Source: F1-120-MAGs238 sp964484185 (lineage in GTDB: Bacteria; Planctomycetota; Phycisphaerae; Phycisphaerales; UBA1924). Taken from it: a stretch of 64,000 nt of DNA. Below, piece by piece: positions 53,282 through 63,484 of the stretch (positions within the stretch are counted from its first letter, which is position 1; the number at the start of each line of letters is the position of its first letter). The translations under genes and the position numbers were made by a program. The notes under the pieces are model-generated. The model was not told the DNA's origin and did no database searches. It saw nothing but the letters and a program-made list of their open reading frames with translations. The stretch lies in NCBI GenBank assembly GCA_964484185.1, contig CAZAEQ010000002.1, positions 124,001 through 188,000 on the forward strand, written 5' to 3'.

Positions 53282-53895
53282 TCCAATTTACGCGGCACAA
53301 CTGACGAGATCATTCGCACTGAATCGCTGGCCACGTCAGTACTGATCATCGTGTCGCGCAGGCCTGTAGGGTTCACAGTCATGTCCATCGTTGCAGCCCG
53401 CAATCGCGGACCCGCCTCGTACTCAAGCATAAAGCTGAATGCCTGCAAGTTCGAAATCAGTGGCCGCGCATCCTCATTCATCATGGTGCCGCTTGTGTAG
53501 TTCCTCACTACGTACCAAGCTTCATAAGGACCATTTTCTGCAACCGTTGCATCTCGACGCTCGAGACGAATGATCTGATAGGTGCCCGCAGCGTCATCGC
53601 GCGCTGATTCAAACTCGATGAACGTGCTGGTCAGCGGATTCTGTGCCGAATCAAGCACGTCATCCGGGTAAGGTCCGAAATTCGTGCCGTTGCGGATCAT
53701 CGCCGTTGTGCGCTGCATCATGATGCGTGCGATCACATTGTTCGACGCTGATTCGGTGATATAGCGATAGCCCTTGAACGACGCATCGAGCGCCGCCAAA
53801 GTCGCCGTAAGCAGCGTGGCCGTGATCACCAGGGCGACCATGATTTCAACCAGACTGAAGCCGCGACGATGTGTGACAGGTAAGTTCAATTTCAT
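53278..53895 (-). CDS. Prepilin-type minor pilin (PilW/GspJ-like)
   Basis: 205 residues with the prepilin motif RRGFSLVEIMVALVITATLL near the N-terminus (Gly/Phe cleavage site, Glu at +5). The remainder is a minor-pilin-like beta domain. Start overlaps the stop of the large PilX-like gene by four bases (ATGA), so it is the last member of the pilus block. Assignment to PilW or GspJ is by position after the PilV- and PilX-like genes. Confidence 0.82.
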   Translation of the reverse strand: MKLNLPVTHRRGFSLVEIMVALVITATLLTATLAALDASFKGYRYITESASNNVIARIMMQRTTAMIRNGTNFGPYPDDVLDSAQNPLTSTFIEFESARDDAAGTYQIIRLERRDATVAENGPYEAWYVVRNYTSGTMMNEDARPLISNLQAFSFMLEYEAGPRLRAATMDMTVNPTGLRDTMISTDVASDSVRMISSVVPRKLD

Positions 53896-56846
53896 GGTCT
53901 GCCCTCGCGATAACTACCCGCGATGACATCAGCGTGCATCGGGAGCATGATGCCGTTTGGCAGCGTCATGTTGGGATTGAATCGAAGTTGAATGCGGCCG
54001 TATCCATAGAACGGAACTGCGGTTGAACCGCCTGGCTGAGGCGAAGTTGCCGCCACATCGGCGAGGCCATCACCATTGGTGTCCCAGCCGACGATGCGAA
54101 CGCCGCCAACCACGGGCAACGTCGCCGGGTCGAGCGATTCAGAGTCGCCGTCACTAGGACCAAAGTAACCGATGGTCGTGTTGTAGTTCGCGGTGTTCCC
54201 GACGGGGTTTCCCAAGACATCGATCATCGGGGCAGTGCCACGAACCGGGTTGAATGTCAGCAGCAAAGCGCCATCAAGTGAGACGTTGCCACGCATATCA
54301 AGCACGCCCGCAACCACAGCGCCTGAAAGTTGCACGTTCTGGCTCGGTGGCGAGTTGAACGTTCCGATGTCTACCGAGTAGTTCGGGAGCATCATCGAAC
54401 TCTTCGCGATTTCGGGCATGTCCGCGGCGTCAGGATTCTTGCTCGCATCTGACGGATAGTCAGGGTGCGTCTGTGTAAAGCGAGTGCTGCCCGTAAACTG
54501 CAGCTTGTTGCGAACCTGGGTGTAGATTCCCGGCTTGTCAGACACGATCGAGCCGACAACCAGGCAATCATGGAATCGTACATTATTTGAAACGGTCTTC
54601 GTATCGATCACACGACGTCCCGCAATCACCAGCGGATCGGGTAACTGGCTGAAGTTGGTAATCGAGCCGGCGGAACTTGCGGGAACGTCCGCCTTATCCA
54701 TCGGAGTACTCTGCGCCATGATGATCATCTGCGTCGGAGGAACGGCTGTCGATGGAAGCATCGTGGGATAACTGGTTTCGCCCCCGTTATCGCCATAGAC
54801 CATGCGCACCACGTTCGGAGCTGGCGTGCTTGAGCCGCTTGGAATCGTCAGTTTACCGTACTCGTTCCAGAGGACGTGGGTATTACCCGATGCGGTCTCA
54901 ACGTGCGTTACACCGATGAACTGACAGTTGCGGAACAGTGCATTTGTTCCCATCGGGATCTTCACATTGCGGAAGACCATGTTCTCGTAAACCGGCCGGT
55001 AGTACACATCTGTATACGCCGGACCGTTGTATGGCATTCTTTCCCAGTACGCCGTCGAATAGTTGTCCGGAAGCCCATCATAATTCGCATCGCCATCAAC
55101 TCGCAGATATCGCGGCAGCGTCGAGCCTGCAGGCCTTGTTTCCACATACGTCGGCAACGCAGTGCTGGCGACACCGAGATTTGTCGCGACCTGGTTCGCA
55201 AACGAGGCGCCATCGGCCATCGCCTTAAGCGCTGTTTCGCTTGAAGCAAATGTGTTCGAATCAAGCACCGGCAGATCGGTATCGTTTGCGCTGAAGGTTC
55301 GAGGAACATCGCCATCAGAAGCGCGGATCGGCCCGCGCAGTTTGGTTGCCAGGTTACCCTGAGCTGCAACCCAGCTGCCGCTGCTGGTCTTGAACACCAG
55401 CTTGCCGCGAACCTTGCCATACAGGTCTTTGCGATCGATCACACCATCGCGATATCCAAGAATCTGGTCTCGATTGACAGCACGCGCAGTGTCATAATCG
55501 GTGAACGCTTCGCCGCTGTTCCACAGACCATTCTGATTGGTATCGGTGAAGCCCCAGATGTTGTTTCGATTACGGTCCGGGTTGCACATCTCAATCAGGA
55601 GCGCAAGATCGCTGTCAAGCGAATTGCCGCCGGAATCGAGGAATTCACCCGCCAAGGTCGAGTTAGGTGTACCCGCCGAGAGGCTTGTGTGCAAGGCCAC
55701 TTTGCCGTCACGATTCGCATCAAAGTGATTGATGAACACATCGAACTCGTCGACAAAGCCATCGCCGGTCACATCCGCAAACGCCCCGTCGGGCTGGCCA
55801 TCGCCGTTGTAGTCGTTGCTGTTTGATGGCACCGCGCTGCCTTCGCTCGGGTGCGATACACGCAGGCGATTGTCGCCATCAACATCGCCAGTCTGCACAG
55901 CTGTGAAGAACGCGTTGAGCTTCAAGTCAAGCGTTGAATTCAATCCCAGGAAGTCCGAGCGAAGTACGAGCGGATCACCGTTCGTGCTGGTTACATCGGT
56001 GTAACGAGCGCCAAGATCGCCGGTCACCAGAACGTTCTTACCGATCTGAATGCGCGTCGGGCTCACGATCGCCTGCTTCACGCGCTTGCCCATGCGGAAG
56101 TCCTGCATCACCGTTCGAGTGATCGGTCCCGTCGTGCGCGAATAGTCAAAGTCATAGCCGGTCGCGATAATCCGCACATCGGTGCCGTTGGCGAGTGGTG
56201 CATAGATAATCGAGTACGATGGCGGCCGCGCTGAGCCGGTCTGTGCCTCAAGCCCCACCGCCGGTGAATACACCCAGTTGCTGCTGGCATATTCAGTGCC
56301 CACGCCCGTCAATGCGCTGCCGATGGTTGCCACATCCACCGTTGCCACACCAGTCTGAACGTTGGCATCCGCCGCGTGCGCAAGCTGCAGAACCTCGGCC
56401 ACTCCATCTGGCGAAGGAGATTCCATTGCCGCGTACTTGGGCGCACTCACCGTAAAAACTTCGCCGCTGGGAATATTGCCTGCCCACACCTGTGTGGCAA
56501 AAGTACCACTAATGTCAGAGTTCGAAACGATAAACCTTGAAGTTGCCTGCTGCAGCCGCTTTGCTGCCACCGCAAGCCCGGTCTCGGCCGCACCCTGGGC
56601 ACGCATCACGTGCAAGTGTGTTGCCGCAGTTCTCAAATTTCCTCGACTTGCAATCGCCATCGCCGCCGCCAGCGAGCTGAACAATACCAGGAACATCATT
56701 GCAAGTATGGTCGCGACACCGCGATCCTGCTTTTTGCCCTTGCGTGCGCCCCTGAGTGCGTGACCACGCCCTTGTGCACAGCCAGCCCGCGATAACAGGT
56801 CATCGCGCTTTGACAACGTGCGACATGAGTTGTGATTCAATTGCAT
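53892..56846 (-). CDS. Very large PilX-like protein with EF-hand/dockerin-like loops
   Basis: About 984 residues, where PilX proteins are usually 150-250. The ATG at 56846 has GGAAGGA eight bases upstream; ATGs at 56855 and 56882 are alternatives. A membrane segment (VATILAMMFLVLFSSLAAAM) and RAQGAAETGLAVAAKRLQ match PilX/GspK-like N-termini. Calcium-type loops DVDGDNRLRV, DYNGDGQPDG, DVTGDGFVDEFDVF and DANRDGKV cluster at about 320-385, with more at about 435, 590 and 925 (DTNQNG, DANYDG, DTNGDG). The rest is beta-rich with no catalytic motif. It may be a large pilus-associated or exported adhesin-like component. Confidence 0.8.
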   Translation of the reverse strand: MQLNHNSCRTLSKRDDLLSRAGCAQGRGHALRGARKGKKQDRGVATILAMMFLVLFSSLAAAMAIASRGNLRTAATHLHVMRAQGAAETGLAVAAKRLQQATSRFIVSNSDISGTFATQVWAGNIPSGEVFTVSAPKYAAMESPSPDGVAEVLQLAHAADANVQTGVATVDVATIGSALTGVGTEYASSNWVYSPAVGLEAQTGSARPPSYSIIYAPLANGTDVRIIATGYDFDYSRTTGPITRTVMQDFRMGKRVKQAIVSPTRIQIGKNVLVTGDLGARYTDVTSTNGDPLVLRSDFLGLNSTLDLKLNAFFTAVQTGDVDGDNRLRVSHPSEGSAVPSNSNDYNGDGQPDGAFADVTGDGFVDEFDVFINHFDANRDGKVALHTSLSAGTPNSTLAGEFLDSGGNSLDSDLALLIEMCNPDRNRNNIWGFTDTNQNGLWNSGEAFTDYDTARAVNRDQILGYRDGVIDRKDLYGKVRGKLVFKTSSGSWVAAQGNLATKLRGPIRASDGDVPRTFSANDTDLPVLDSNTFASSETALKAMADGASFANQVATNLGVASTALPTYVETRPAGSTLPRYLRVDGDANYDGLPDNYSTAYWERMPYNGPAYTDVYYRPVYENMVFRNVKIPMGTNALFRNCQFIGVTHVETASGNTHVLWNEYGKLTIPSGSSTPAPNVVRMVYGDNGGETSYPTMLPSTAVPPTQMIIMAQSTPMDKADVPASSAGSITNFSQLPDPLVIAGRRVIDTKTVSNNVRFHDCLVVGSIVSDKPGIYTQVRNKLQFTGSTRFTQTHPDYPSDASKNPDAADMPEIAKSSMMLPNYSVDIGTFNSPPSQNVQLSGAVVAGVLDMRGNVSLDGALLLTFNPVRGTAPMIDVLGNPVGNTANYNTTIGYFGPSDGDSESLDPATLPVVGGVRIVGWDTNGDGLADVAATSPQPGGSTAVPFYGYGRIQLRFNPNMTLPNGIMLPMHADVIAGSYREGRP

Positions 56847-56868
56847 TTCCGGCATTCCTTCCGCCTGA

Positions 56869-57534
56869 TTACTCAGGCACAATCCACGAAACGTGGGTCA
56901 TTTCGCTGGGAGTCGAATCCAGCGGACCCTGATAGAACACTGTCACCGTCACACGCAAGGGAAATTTGTCCATGGCGCGACCCGGGTTGCCGCCGCTTGC
57001 GGCCACCGAATACGCTGGCGTGCGCACCGTGGTGTTATTGGTCGCGTCAACCTTTTCAACCGTGACTTCCTGCGACCAGCCGCGGAGGGCAATCGAAACG
57101 CCATCCACAAGCAACGGCGCACCAGTTGAATCAAGCTCAGGGATCACTTCCCCAAACGCGTTCACCGGTCCATCCATATTGCCGCTTGCGCCAAACCTCA
57201 GCCCGTCGTAATCGTCAACATCATCAAGGTCCCAGATCACTGACTCACCCGAGTCCCGGCCCCAGCCCACAACCGTGCTGCCGCTCAACACCAACCCGTT
57301 CACCGGATCGTGCCTCGACAACTTACTCATGCGCTCGCGCACTTCATTGGCAAGGAACGTCGCCGTTGCTGCCTGGCTCGACCAGCCGTTACTCTTCATG
57401 AACGACTGCTGTGCTTCAACAAACGCAAGCACGCCAACGCCCAGAATCACCAACGTCATCGCTGATTCAAGCAGCGTAAATCCGCGGCGTGTGCGCCCGC
57501 GCTTTCGCTGCAATTTCAACTTCGCGCCAACCAT
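56869..57534 (-). CDS. Prepilin-type minor pilin (PilV/GspI-like)
   Basis: 221 residues from ATG 57534, which follows GACGAGGAGTCTCC. The prepilin motif is RRGFTLLESAMTLVILGVGV (Gly before Phe, Glu at +5), and VLAFVEAQQSFMKSNGWSSQ is the usual minor-pilin helix. It lies 22 bases before the PilX-like gene and 49 bases after pilC. Confidence 0.85.
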   Translation of the reverse strand: MVGAKLKLQRKRGRTRRGFTLLESAMTLVILGVGVLAFVEAQQSFMKSNGWSSQAATATFLANEVRERMSKLSRHDPVNGLVLSGSTVVGWGRDSGESVIWDLDDVDDYDGLRFGASGNMDGPVNAFGEVIPELDSTGAPLLVDGVSIALRGWSQEVTVEKVDATNNTTVRTPAYSVAASGGNPGRAMDKFPLRVTVTVFYQGPLDSTPSEMTHVSWIVPE

Positions 57535-57583
57535 GGAGACTCCTCGTCTCCCCACTGCTGGGGATTCCATCGACTCTTTTCGA

Positions 57584-58810
57584 CTACTTCACAAGCGAGC
57601 TCATCTTGAAGATTGGCAGAATGATGGCCATGGCGATAAAACCGACCACGGTACCCATCAGAATGATCATGATGGGTTCGATCATCGATGTCACTGCTTT
57701 AATCGCGTCCCGTAACTGCTTCGAGTAGTAGTTCGAAACTTCGTCCAGCACTTCGCCCAGCTTACCGGACTCTTCACCCGCGGCGATCATCTGTGACACA
57801 CTCTTGGGGAGCAACGGGTCCTTCGTCAGGACCGTCGCGATCTTCTTACCCGTCTTCACGGCATTGTGCACGCGCATCCACATGCCCTTGTACATCTGAT
57901 TGCCGGAAATCTCACCCGTGATTCGCAGCGTGTCGAGCATCGGCACGCCGGCGTTGATCAACTGTCCAAACGTCTGCAGTGAACGGCTGATATACAGAGC
58001 GCGGAACATGGTCCGCAGTACCGGCACCATCAGCTTCAACTTGTCGGCCCAGAAGGCGCCAACTTCGGTCTTCAAGATCGCAAACAAACCGCCAGCCATC
58101 AGCACAAGCCCGCCCAGCAGAAAGTACCAGTTCGCAACCACGAACTTTGAAATTCCCATCAGGAACTTCGTCGCCCATGGCAGAATATCTTCCTTGCCTT
58201 CGAAAACCGTGTAGAACCGCGGCAACACGAACGTCAACAGGAACACCGTCACGCCGATCGCCATCGTTCCGATGATCCCGGGATAGATCGCCGCACCCAC
58301 AACCATCTTGCGAGTCTCGATCTGCTGACCGATATAGCCGGCGATTCGATCCAGCATCTTGCTGAACGAGCCAGACATTTCTGACGCGCGCACCATGTTG
58401 ATGTACAACGGATTGAAGAGCTTTGGGTGCTTCGCAAGCGCTTCAGAGAACTGCTTGCCGCCTTCCACATCTTCTTTCAGTCCAGCGATGATCTTGCGAA
58501 ATCCCGGGTGAACCGTCTGCTCAGCAATACCATCGAGTGCTGAACGCAGATTGATACCAGCTCGCACCATAACTGCCAGCTGACTCGTGAAATCCAGCAC
58601 GTGCTTCTGGCCAATGCTGCCAGCGTTCATCTCCGCCATCTTTGCCATGAGCCCGCTGCTGTTCGCCATAAGGCCCGCGCCCGACAACGACATCACATGC
58701 AAGCCCTGGTTGCGCAATACCGTCGCGGCGGAAGTGACGTTTTCAGCGGCGACCACGCCGCTGGATACGACTCCCGAACTGTTTCTTGCTGAATACTTGT
58801 AACTAGGCAT
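57584..58810 (-). CDS. pilC: Type IV pilus / type II secretion inner-membrane protein
   Basis: GspF/PilC platform protein, 408 residues. The N-terminal MPSYKYSARNSSGVVSSG and the two GspF repeats are visible: LDFTSQLAVMVRAGINLRSA with LFNPLYINMVRASEMSGSFS, and ISRSLQTFGQLINAGVPMLD with SVSQMIAAGEESGKLGEVLD. Membrane segments lie between and after them. It lies 30 bases after pilT. pilB, the assembly ATPase, is not in the window. Confidence 0.92.
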   Translation of the reverse strand: MPSYKYSARNSSGVVSSGVVAAENVTSAATVLRNQGLHVMSLSGAGLMANSSGLMAKMAEMNAGSIGQKHVLDFTSQLAVMVRAGINLRSALDGIAEQTVHPGFRKIIAGLKEDVEGGKQFSEALAKHPKLFNPLYINMVRASEMSGSFSKMLDRIAGYIGQQIETRKMVVGAAIYPGIIGTMAIGVTVFLLTFVLPRFYTVFEGKEDILPWATKFLMGISKFVVANWYFLLGGLVLMAGGLFAILKTEVGAFWADKLKLMVPVLRTMFRALYISRSLQTFGQLINAGVPMLDTLRITGEISGNQMYKGMWMRVHNAVKTGKKIATVLTKDPLLPKSVSQMIAAGEESGKLGEVLDEVSNYYSKQLRDAIKAVTSMIEPIMIILMGTVVGFIAMAIILPIFKMSSLVK

Positions 58811-58840
58811 GTCCTGTCTCCAGTCTTAATGTCCACACTC

Positions 58841-59896
58841 TTACGCCGCGAGTTGACGTTCCAGCTTGTCAGGATGAGCCGCCGCTGCGATAGCGTCGTC
58901 TCGGCTGATCATGCCGTTGAAGTACAACTCTGCGATCGAGCTGTCCATTGACTGCATGCCGATTGCTCGACTGGTCTCGATAACGTTTGGAATTTCAAAG
59001 GTGCGTGCTTCACGAACCAGGTTTCGTACTGCTGGAGTACACAGCAGAATTTCAACACCAGGAACCATGCCCTTGCGATCTACACGGCTGAACAACGTCT
59101 GCGAGATAACCGCCTGCAGAGTGTTCGAAAGCATGGCGCGAATCTGATTCTGCTGATTCGCTGGATACATGTCGATGATTCGTTCCACCGTCTGCGAGGC
59201 GTTGACTGTGTGCAACGTCGAAAGCACCAAGTGGCCCGTTTCCGCGGCGGAGATAGCCAGCGCGGTCGTTTCCGGATCGCGCATTTCGCCGACGAGAATA
59301 ATGTCCGGGTCCTGACGCAATGCGTGCTTCAAACCTGATGCAAAGCTGGGCATGTCAGCGCCAAGTTCGCGCTGCTCAATCAGACACTTATCACTCTTGA
59401 ATGCGTATTCGATTGGATCTTCCAGCGTCAAGATGTGCTTGCGATACCGCTGATTCATACCTTCGATCATCGCCGCCAGCGTGGTTGATTTACCCGAACC
59501 GGTGTCACCTGTCACTAGCACCAGCCCGCGCGGCAGATACGTCAAGCGCTCAATCACCTTGGGCAAACTCAGCTTTTCCAGCGGCGGGACTTTCGTCTTG
59601 ATCGCACGCATCGCCATCGCCAGGCCGCCGCGCTGCACGTGTGCATTCACACGATAACGAGACAGGCCATCTACGGCAAATGAGAAGTCGAGATCCTTCT
59701 GGCGATCAAACTGCGGCCACATTTCCTTGGGTGCCATCATCTCAAAGAAAGTTCTCGCGTGTTCACGCGTGATCAGCGGATAGTCCATCGGAGTAACAAC
59801 CTGGTGCACACGCATCGTCGGCGCGTGGCCAGCAACAAGGTGAACGTCGGAGGCATCGGCATCGAACGCTGATTTGAGAATCTGTAGCAAGTCCAT
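58841..59896 (-). CDS. pilT: Type IV pilus twitching motility ATPase
   Basis: PilT-type secretion ATPase that depolymerises pili. The ATG at 59896 follows GAAGGGAACGTTC and begins MDLLQILKSAFDADASDVHL. Walker A is GDTGSGKSTT, the Asp box LTLEDPIEY, Walker B DIILVGEMRD and the His box AETGHLVLSTLHT. At 351 residues it fits PilT/PilU. It is the first gene of the five-gene pilus block. Confidence 0.94.
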   Translation of the reverse strand: MDLLQILKSAFDADASDVHLVAGHAPTMRVHQVVTPMDYPLITREHARTFFEMMAPKEMWPQFDRQKDLDFSFAVDGLSRYRVNAHVQRGGLAMAMRAIKTKVPPLEKLSLPKVIERLTYLPRGLVLVTGDTGSGKSTTLAAMIEGMNQRYRKHILTLEDPIEYAFKSDKCLIEQRELGADMPSFASGLKHALRQDPDIILVGEMRDPETTALAISAAETGHLVLSTLHTVNASQTVERIIDMYPANQQNQIRAMLSNTLQAVISQTLFSRVDRKGMVPGVEILLCTPAVRNLVREARTFEIPNVIETSRAIGMQSMDSSIAELYFNGMISRDDAIAAAAHPDKLERQLAA

Positions 59897-60102
59897 GAAC
59901 GTTCCCTTCTCTTTGAATTCGTGTGAATTCAGGCGTGCGCAATCACTCACCGCGCTCAATCGCCGGCAAGTTCCACCCTTTGAATCGGACTATTTCGGAC
60001 CAGCGTTTATCTGCCCCATCGCACATCCATGCCGGTCATACCGACTGCGCCGACTGGAGCACTCCGTCCTGATAACTCAAACTCCAGACGTCCAAATAAA
60101 AA

Positions 60103-60123
60103 CCGGGCAATCAATTTGCCCGG
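60103..60123 (-). terminator. Rho-independent terminator of the SRPBCC gene
   Basis: On the minus strand CCGGGCAA and TTGCCCGG form an 8-bp stem with a 5-base loop, followed by TTTTTATTT. It lies about 30 bases after the stop at 60154 and upstream of pilT. Confidence 0.85.
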
Positions 60124-60153
60124 CTCATTCAATCCCAGGTTATTTCGAGCGGA

Positions 60154-60798
60154 TTAGAACCCGTCGTTCATGCCAACATTTGACCCATTCGGGTTATTGT
60201 GCGGCATCATCGGAACCGGTCCAGTCGGGCGGCTCTCTACCCACTTCTTGAGGTTCTCCCCAAAGATGGTCTTCCAGCCATTGAGCAGGTTTTCTTCAAA
60301 CCCTTCGCTACCTGCGCCCATGACAGCATCCACAACTTTGAACAGCGTTCCGTTGCCCTGTGGCTCGAGTGTAATTTCCAAAGTGCTCATGCTCGGTCCG
60401 CCAAAGGTTGGCGTCAGGTGTCCAAGCAGTGTCAGGCTCGTGGGTGCACACACGCCGATGACTGAGTACCAGATCACGCCGCCGCCACGTCCGAAGTCTT
60501 CGCCAACCAGCCCGCCCAGCTTCGCCATGATCACGAACCGCTGCGTGCGTTCGCTGGTGTAGAAACTCTTGGGCCACCAGTTGCTGGTCTCGCGGGTCAA
60601 ACAGAACCACACGCGATCAGGAGCTGCATTAATCGGAGTTTCAAATTCGACACGTGTGATGGTCACGCCGGTCACAGCAGCAGTGCTTGTTGTCGCTGAG
60701 GCCACTTCAACATCATCCGCTTCAACTTCAACAGCCTTCGCCACTTTCTTTGTCGTCGCCTTCGATTTCGGTTCCGCCTTCTTGGTTTTCGTCGCCAC
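60154..60798 (-). CDS. SRPBCC/AHSA1-like ligand-binding protein with basic N-terminus
   Basis: 214 residues. The GTG at 60798 follows CCGAAAGGTTGACTA. The first 25 residues are Lys-rich (MATKTKKAEPKSKATTKKVA), then an acidic linker. Residues 45-195 are an SRPBCC-fold domain (VEFETPINAAPDRVWFCLTR, TLEITLEPQGNGTLFKVVDA, and the helix GFEENLLNGWKTIFGENLKK). A role as a lipid or small-molecule binding protein is typical of the fold but the ligand is unknown. Confidence 0.82.
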   Translation of the reverse strand: MATKTKKAEPKSKATTKKVAKAVEVEADDVEVASATTSTAAVTGVTITRVEFETPINAAPDRVWFCLTRETSNWWPKSFYTSERTQRFVIMAKLGGLVGEDFGRGGGVIWYSVIGVCAPTSLTLLGHLTPTFGGPSMSTLEITLEPQGNGTLFKVVDAVMGAGSEGFEENLLNGWKTIFGENLKKWVESRPTGPVPMMPHNNPNGSNVGMNDGF

Positions 60799-60982
60799 TA
60801 GTCAACCTTTCGGTGCATCCCCGGTTCCCGCACGTTTATCAACGCACAATCGACACCCCGTGCGGCAATCTCTGGGGGACTAGACAATAGCCCATCGCCC
60901 GACCCTTTGCCACCGCTGCTGTGCCGCCTTATTTGCGGTTTTCGCATATAAACTCCCAGTTTCCGATATCCTCTGGAACACA

Positions 60983-63484
60983 ATGAAACCACTCCTCGCC
61001 ATTCTCACCGTGTGCTCCCAGGTCCTTGCCGCCCAATCGCTCCTCGCCCAGGGCACCAGGGCCGACTATGAACGCGCTGCGAAAATCGAACGCCTATGGA
61101 ACAGCGCCTACACCGCCCGCGACCTCAAGCCACAGTGGCTCAGCGGCAGTTCTCTCTGGTATACGTCCATAGTAAATGGTCACCCGCAATACACTTTCAT
61201 AGATTGTGCAACCGGGATCTCGCGTCCCCTGTTTAATCACCAGACTGCAGCGCAGTCGCTCAATCTCGACCCAGGTTCTCTCACTTTCGATCGACTCGAA
61301 GTGATCGCTGACCGTGCGCTCGCACTTTCGACATCCGGCGGAATCATCTGGTCTATCTCGCTCGATACCAGCGCGGCAACACTCGCGGCAGAAGCCGATG
61401 CCCGCCGATTCCATCTGTCGCCACTCCGCGAACCAGTTCCAAGTCGCGTGAGTACGCTCTCGACCGCCATCATCCTCAAGAACTCACTTCCCACCAAGCT
61501 CTCCATATTCTGGATTGATGCTGAAGGACGCCGCCATCCATATGCCGCGCTCCCCGCAGGCGAAGTTCGTCGCCAGCACACGTTCGCTGGCCACACATGG
61601 ATCGCAATTGATGACGATGGCAAGACCCAGGGCATCTATCAAGGCGGCCCGCTTCCCGCGATCGCCCTCTTCCCCGCACTCGCTTCCGATCCAGAGCCTT
61701 CCAAAGCCGAGCCGACTCCAAACCAGCCCGCGCCGCTGCCCGGCAACGCGGCGCCCGACAACTCCTGCTCCATCATTCAATCTAATCACAACCTCGAACT
61801 TTTCCTCGCGTCAACAGGCGCGAAATCAGCTATTACCACTGACGGCACAGCCACCGACACATTCGATGGCCGCCCGATCTTTTCACCAGACTCAAAGCAC
61901 GCGATCGTGATGCGCACACGCCCCGCGCAGCGTCACCCGGTTCACACTGTCGAATCCTCGCCGCGAGACCAGCTCCAACCGCGGCTTCACACGCAAGACT
62001 ACCTCAAGCCCGGCGATCAGATCGCCGTCTCAAAGCCCTGGTTCATTTCCCTCCCCGATGGCGCAGTATCCAAAGTCGATGATTCACTCTTCCTCTCGCC
62101 CTGGGACCTTTCCCACGAGCACTGGCTTCCCGATTCTTCCGAGTTCCTCTTCATCTACAACCAACGCGGCCACCAACTCATGCGACTGCTCGCCACCAAT
62201 CCGAACACCGGCGCGGTCCGCACAATCATCGATGAACCCTGCACAACGTTCTTCAATTACTCCAGCAAACTCTTGATTCATTACCTCGACACAACCAGTG
62301 AAGTCATCTGGGCCAGCGAACGCGATGGCTTCAATCACCTCTACCTCTACGACCTCAAGACCGGCTCGCTCAAAAACCAGATCACCAAGGGAAACTGGGT
62401 ATTTCGCTCTGTCGACTTTCTCGATGAACCTCGCCGCCAGATCACATTCCGCGCCAGCGGCATCATCCCGGGCCAGGACCCCTACTACATCCATCTCGCC
62501 CGCATCAACTTCGATGGCACGGGCCTGACTGTTCTGACCCAAGGCGATGGAACTCACCAAGTCGAATGGTCACCCGATCGCTCCCATTTCCTCGATCGCT
62601 ACTCGCGCGTAGACATGGCGCCAGTCCTGGAACTTCGCTCCATTGAAGGCAAACTGATCTCCGAGCTCAGCCGCGCTGACACCGCCCCACTTTCAAGCGC
62701 GGGCTGGAATCCGCCCGAGCGCTTCGTCGCCAAAGGTCGCGACAATACCACCGACATCTACGGAATCATCCACCGACCATCAAACTTCGACCCTGCAAAA
62801 AAATATCCAATCATCGAAAATATCTACGCCGGCCCGCACGACTCCTTCGTCCCAAAGTCTTTCGACCCCGCATACGGGCATCAACAGGAAATCGCCGAAC
62901 TCGGTTTCATTGTCGTACAAATAGATGGCATGGGCACCAACAACCGCGGCAAAGTTTTCCACGACTTCTGCTTCAAAAACCTCGCAGATAGCGGCTTCCC
63001 CGACCGCATCGCCTGGATCAAAGCCGCCGCCGCCAAACACCCCGAAATGGACATTTCCCGCGTCGGCATCTACGGCGGCTCCGCCGGCGGCCAAAGCGCC
63101 ATGCGTGCCCTCATCGACCATCACGATTTCTACAAAGCCGCGGCGGCAGACTGCGGCTGCCACGACAACCGCATGGACAAAATCTGGTGGAACGAAGCGT
63201 GGATGAGCTACCCAGTCGATGCCAGCTACGAAGCCTGTTCTAACGTCACCCAAGCCCACAAACTCCAAGGCAAGCTCCTGCTCACAGTCGGCGAACTCGA
63301 CACCAACGTCGATCCGGCTTCAACAATGCAAGTAGTAGATGCCCTCATCCGCGCCAACAAAGACTTCGATTTCCTGATCATCCCCGGCGCGGGACACGGC
63401 GCGGGCGAATCAAATTACGGTCGCCGCCGCCGTCAGGACTTCTTCGTTCGCAATCTACTCAACGTCGAACCAAGAGCAAATTGA
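60983..63484 (+). CDS. Exported prolyl oligopeptidase-family serine peptidase (S9B, DPP IV-like)
   Basis: 833 residues with a signal peptide (MKPLLAILTVCSQVLAAQSL). Residues 40-560 form the beta-propeller typical of dipeptidyl peptidase IV-like enzymes. The C-terminal alpha/beta hydrolase domain carries the catalytic triad: Ser700 in GGSAGG, Asp773 in GELDTNVDP and His805 in GAGHG. It should cleave short peptides outside the cytoplasm, probably after proline or alanine (family knowledge). TATAAA near 60946 could be part of a promoter. Confidence 0.92.
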   Translation: MKPLLAILTVCSQVLAAQSLLAQGTRADYERAAKIERLWNSAYTARDLKPQWLSGSSLWYTSIVNGHPQYTFIDCATGISRPLFNHQTAAQSLNLDPGSLTFDRLEVIADRALALSTSGGIIWSISLDTSAATLAAEADARRFHLSPLREPVPSRVSTLSTAIILKNSLPTKLSIFWIDAEGRRHPYAALPAGEVRRQHTFAGHTWIAIDDDGKTQGIYQGGPLPAIALFPALASDPEPSKAEPTPNQPAPLPGNAAPDNSCSIIQSNHNLELFLASTGAKSAITTDGTATDTFDGRPIFSPDSKHAIVMRTRPAQRHPVHTVESSPRDQLQPRLHTQDYLKPGDQIAVSKPWFISLPDGAVSKVDDSLFLSPWDLSHEHWLPDSSEFLFIYNQRGHQLMRLLATNPNTGAVRTIIDEPCTTFFNYSSKLLIHYLDTTSEVIWASERDGFNHLYLYDLKTGSLKNQITKGNWVFRSVDFLDEPRRQITFRASGIIPGQDPYYIHLARINFDGTGLTVLTQGDGTHQVEWSPDRSHFLDRYSRVDMAPVLELRSIEGKLISELSRADTAPLSSAGWNPPERFVAKGRDNTTDIYGIIHRPSNFDPAKKYPIIENIYAGPHDSFVPKSFDPAYGHQQEIAELGFIVVQIDGMGTNNRGKVFHDFCFKNLADSGFPDRIAWIKAAAAKHPEMDISRVGIYGGSAGGQSAMRALIDHHDFYKAAAADCGCHDNRMDKIWWNEAWMSYPVDASYEACSNVTQAHKLQGKLLLTVGELDTNVDPASTMQVVDALIRANKDFDFLIIPGAGHGAGESNYGRRRRQDFFVRNLLNVEPRAN

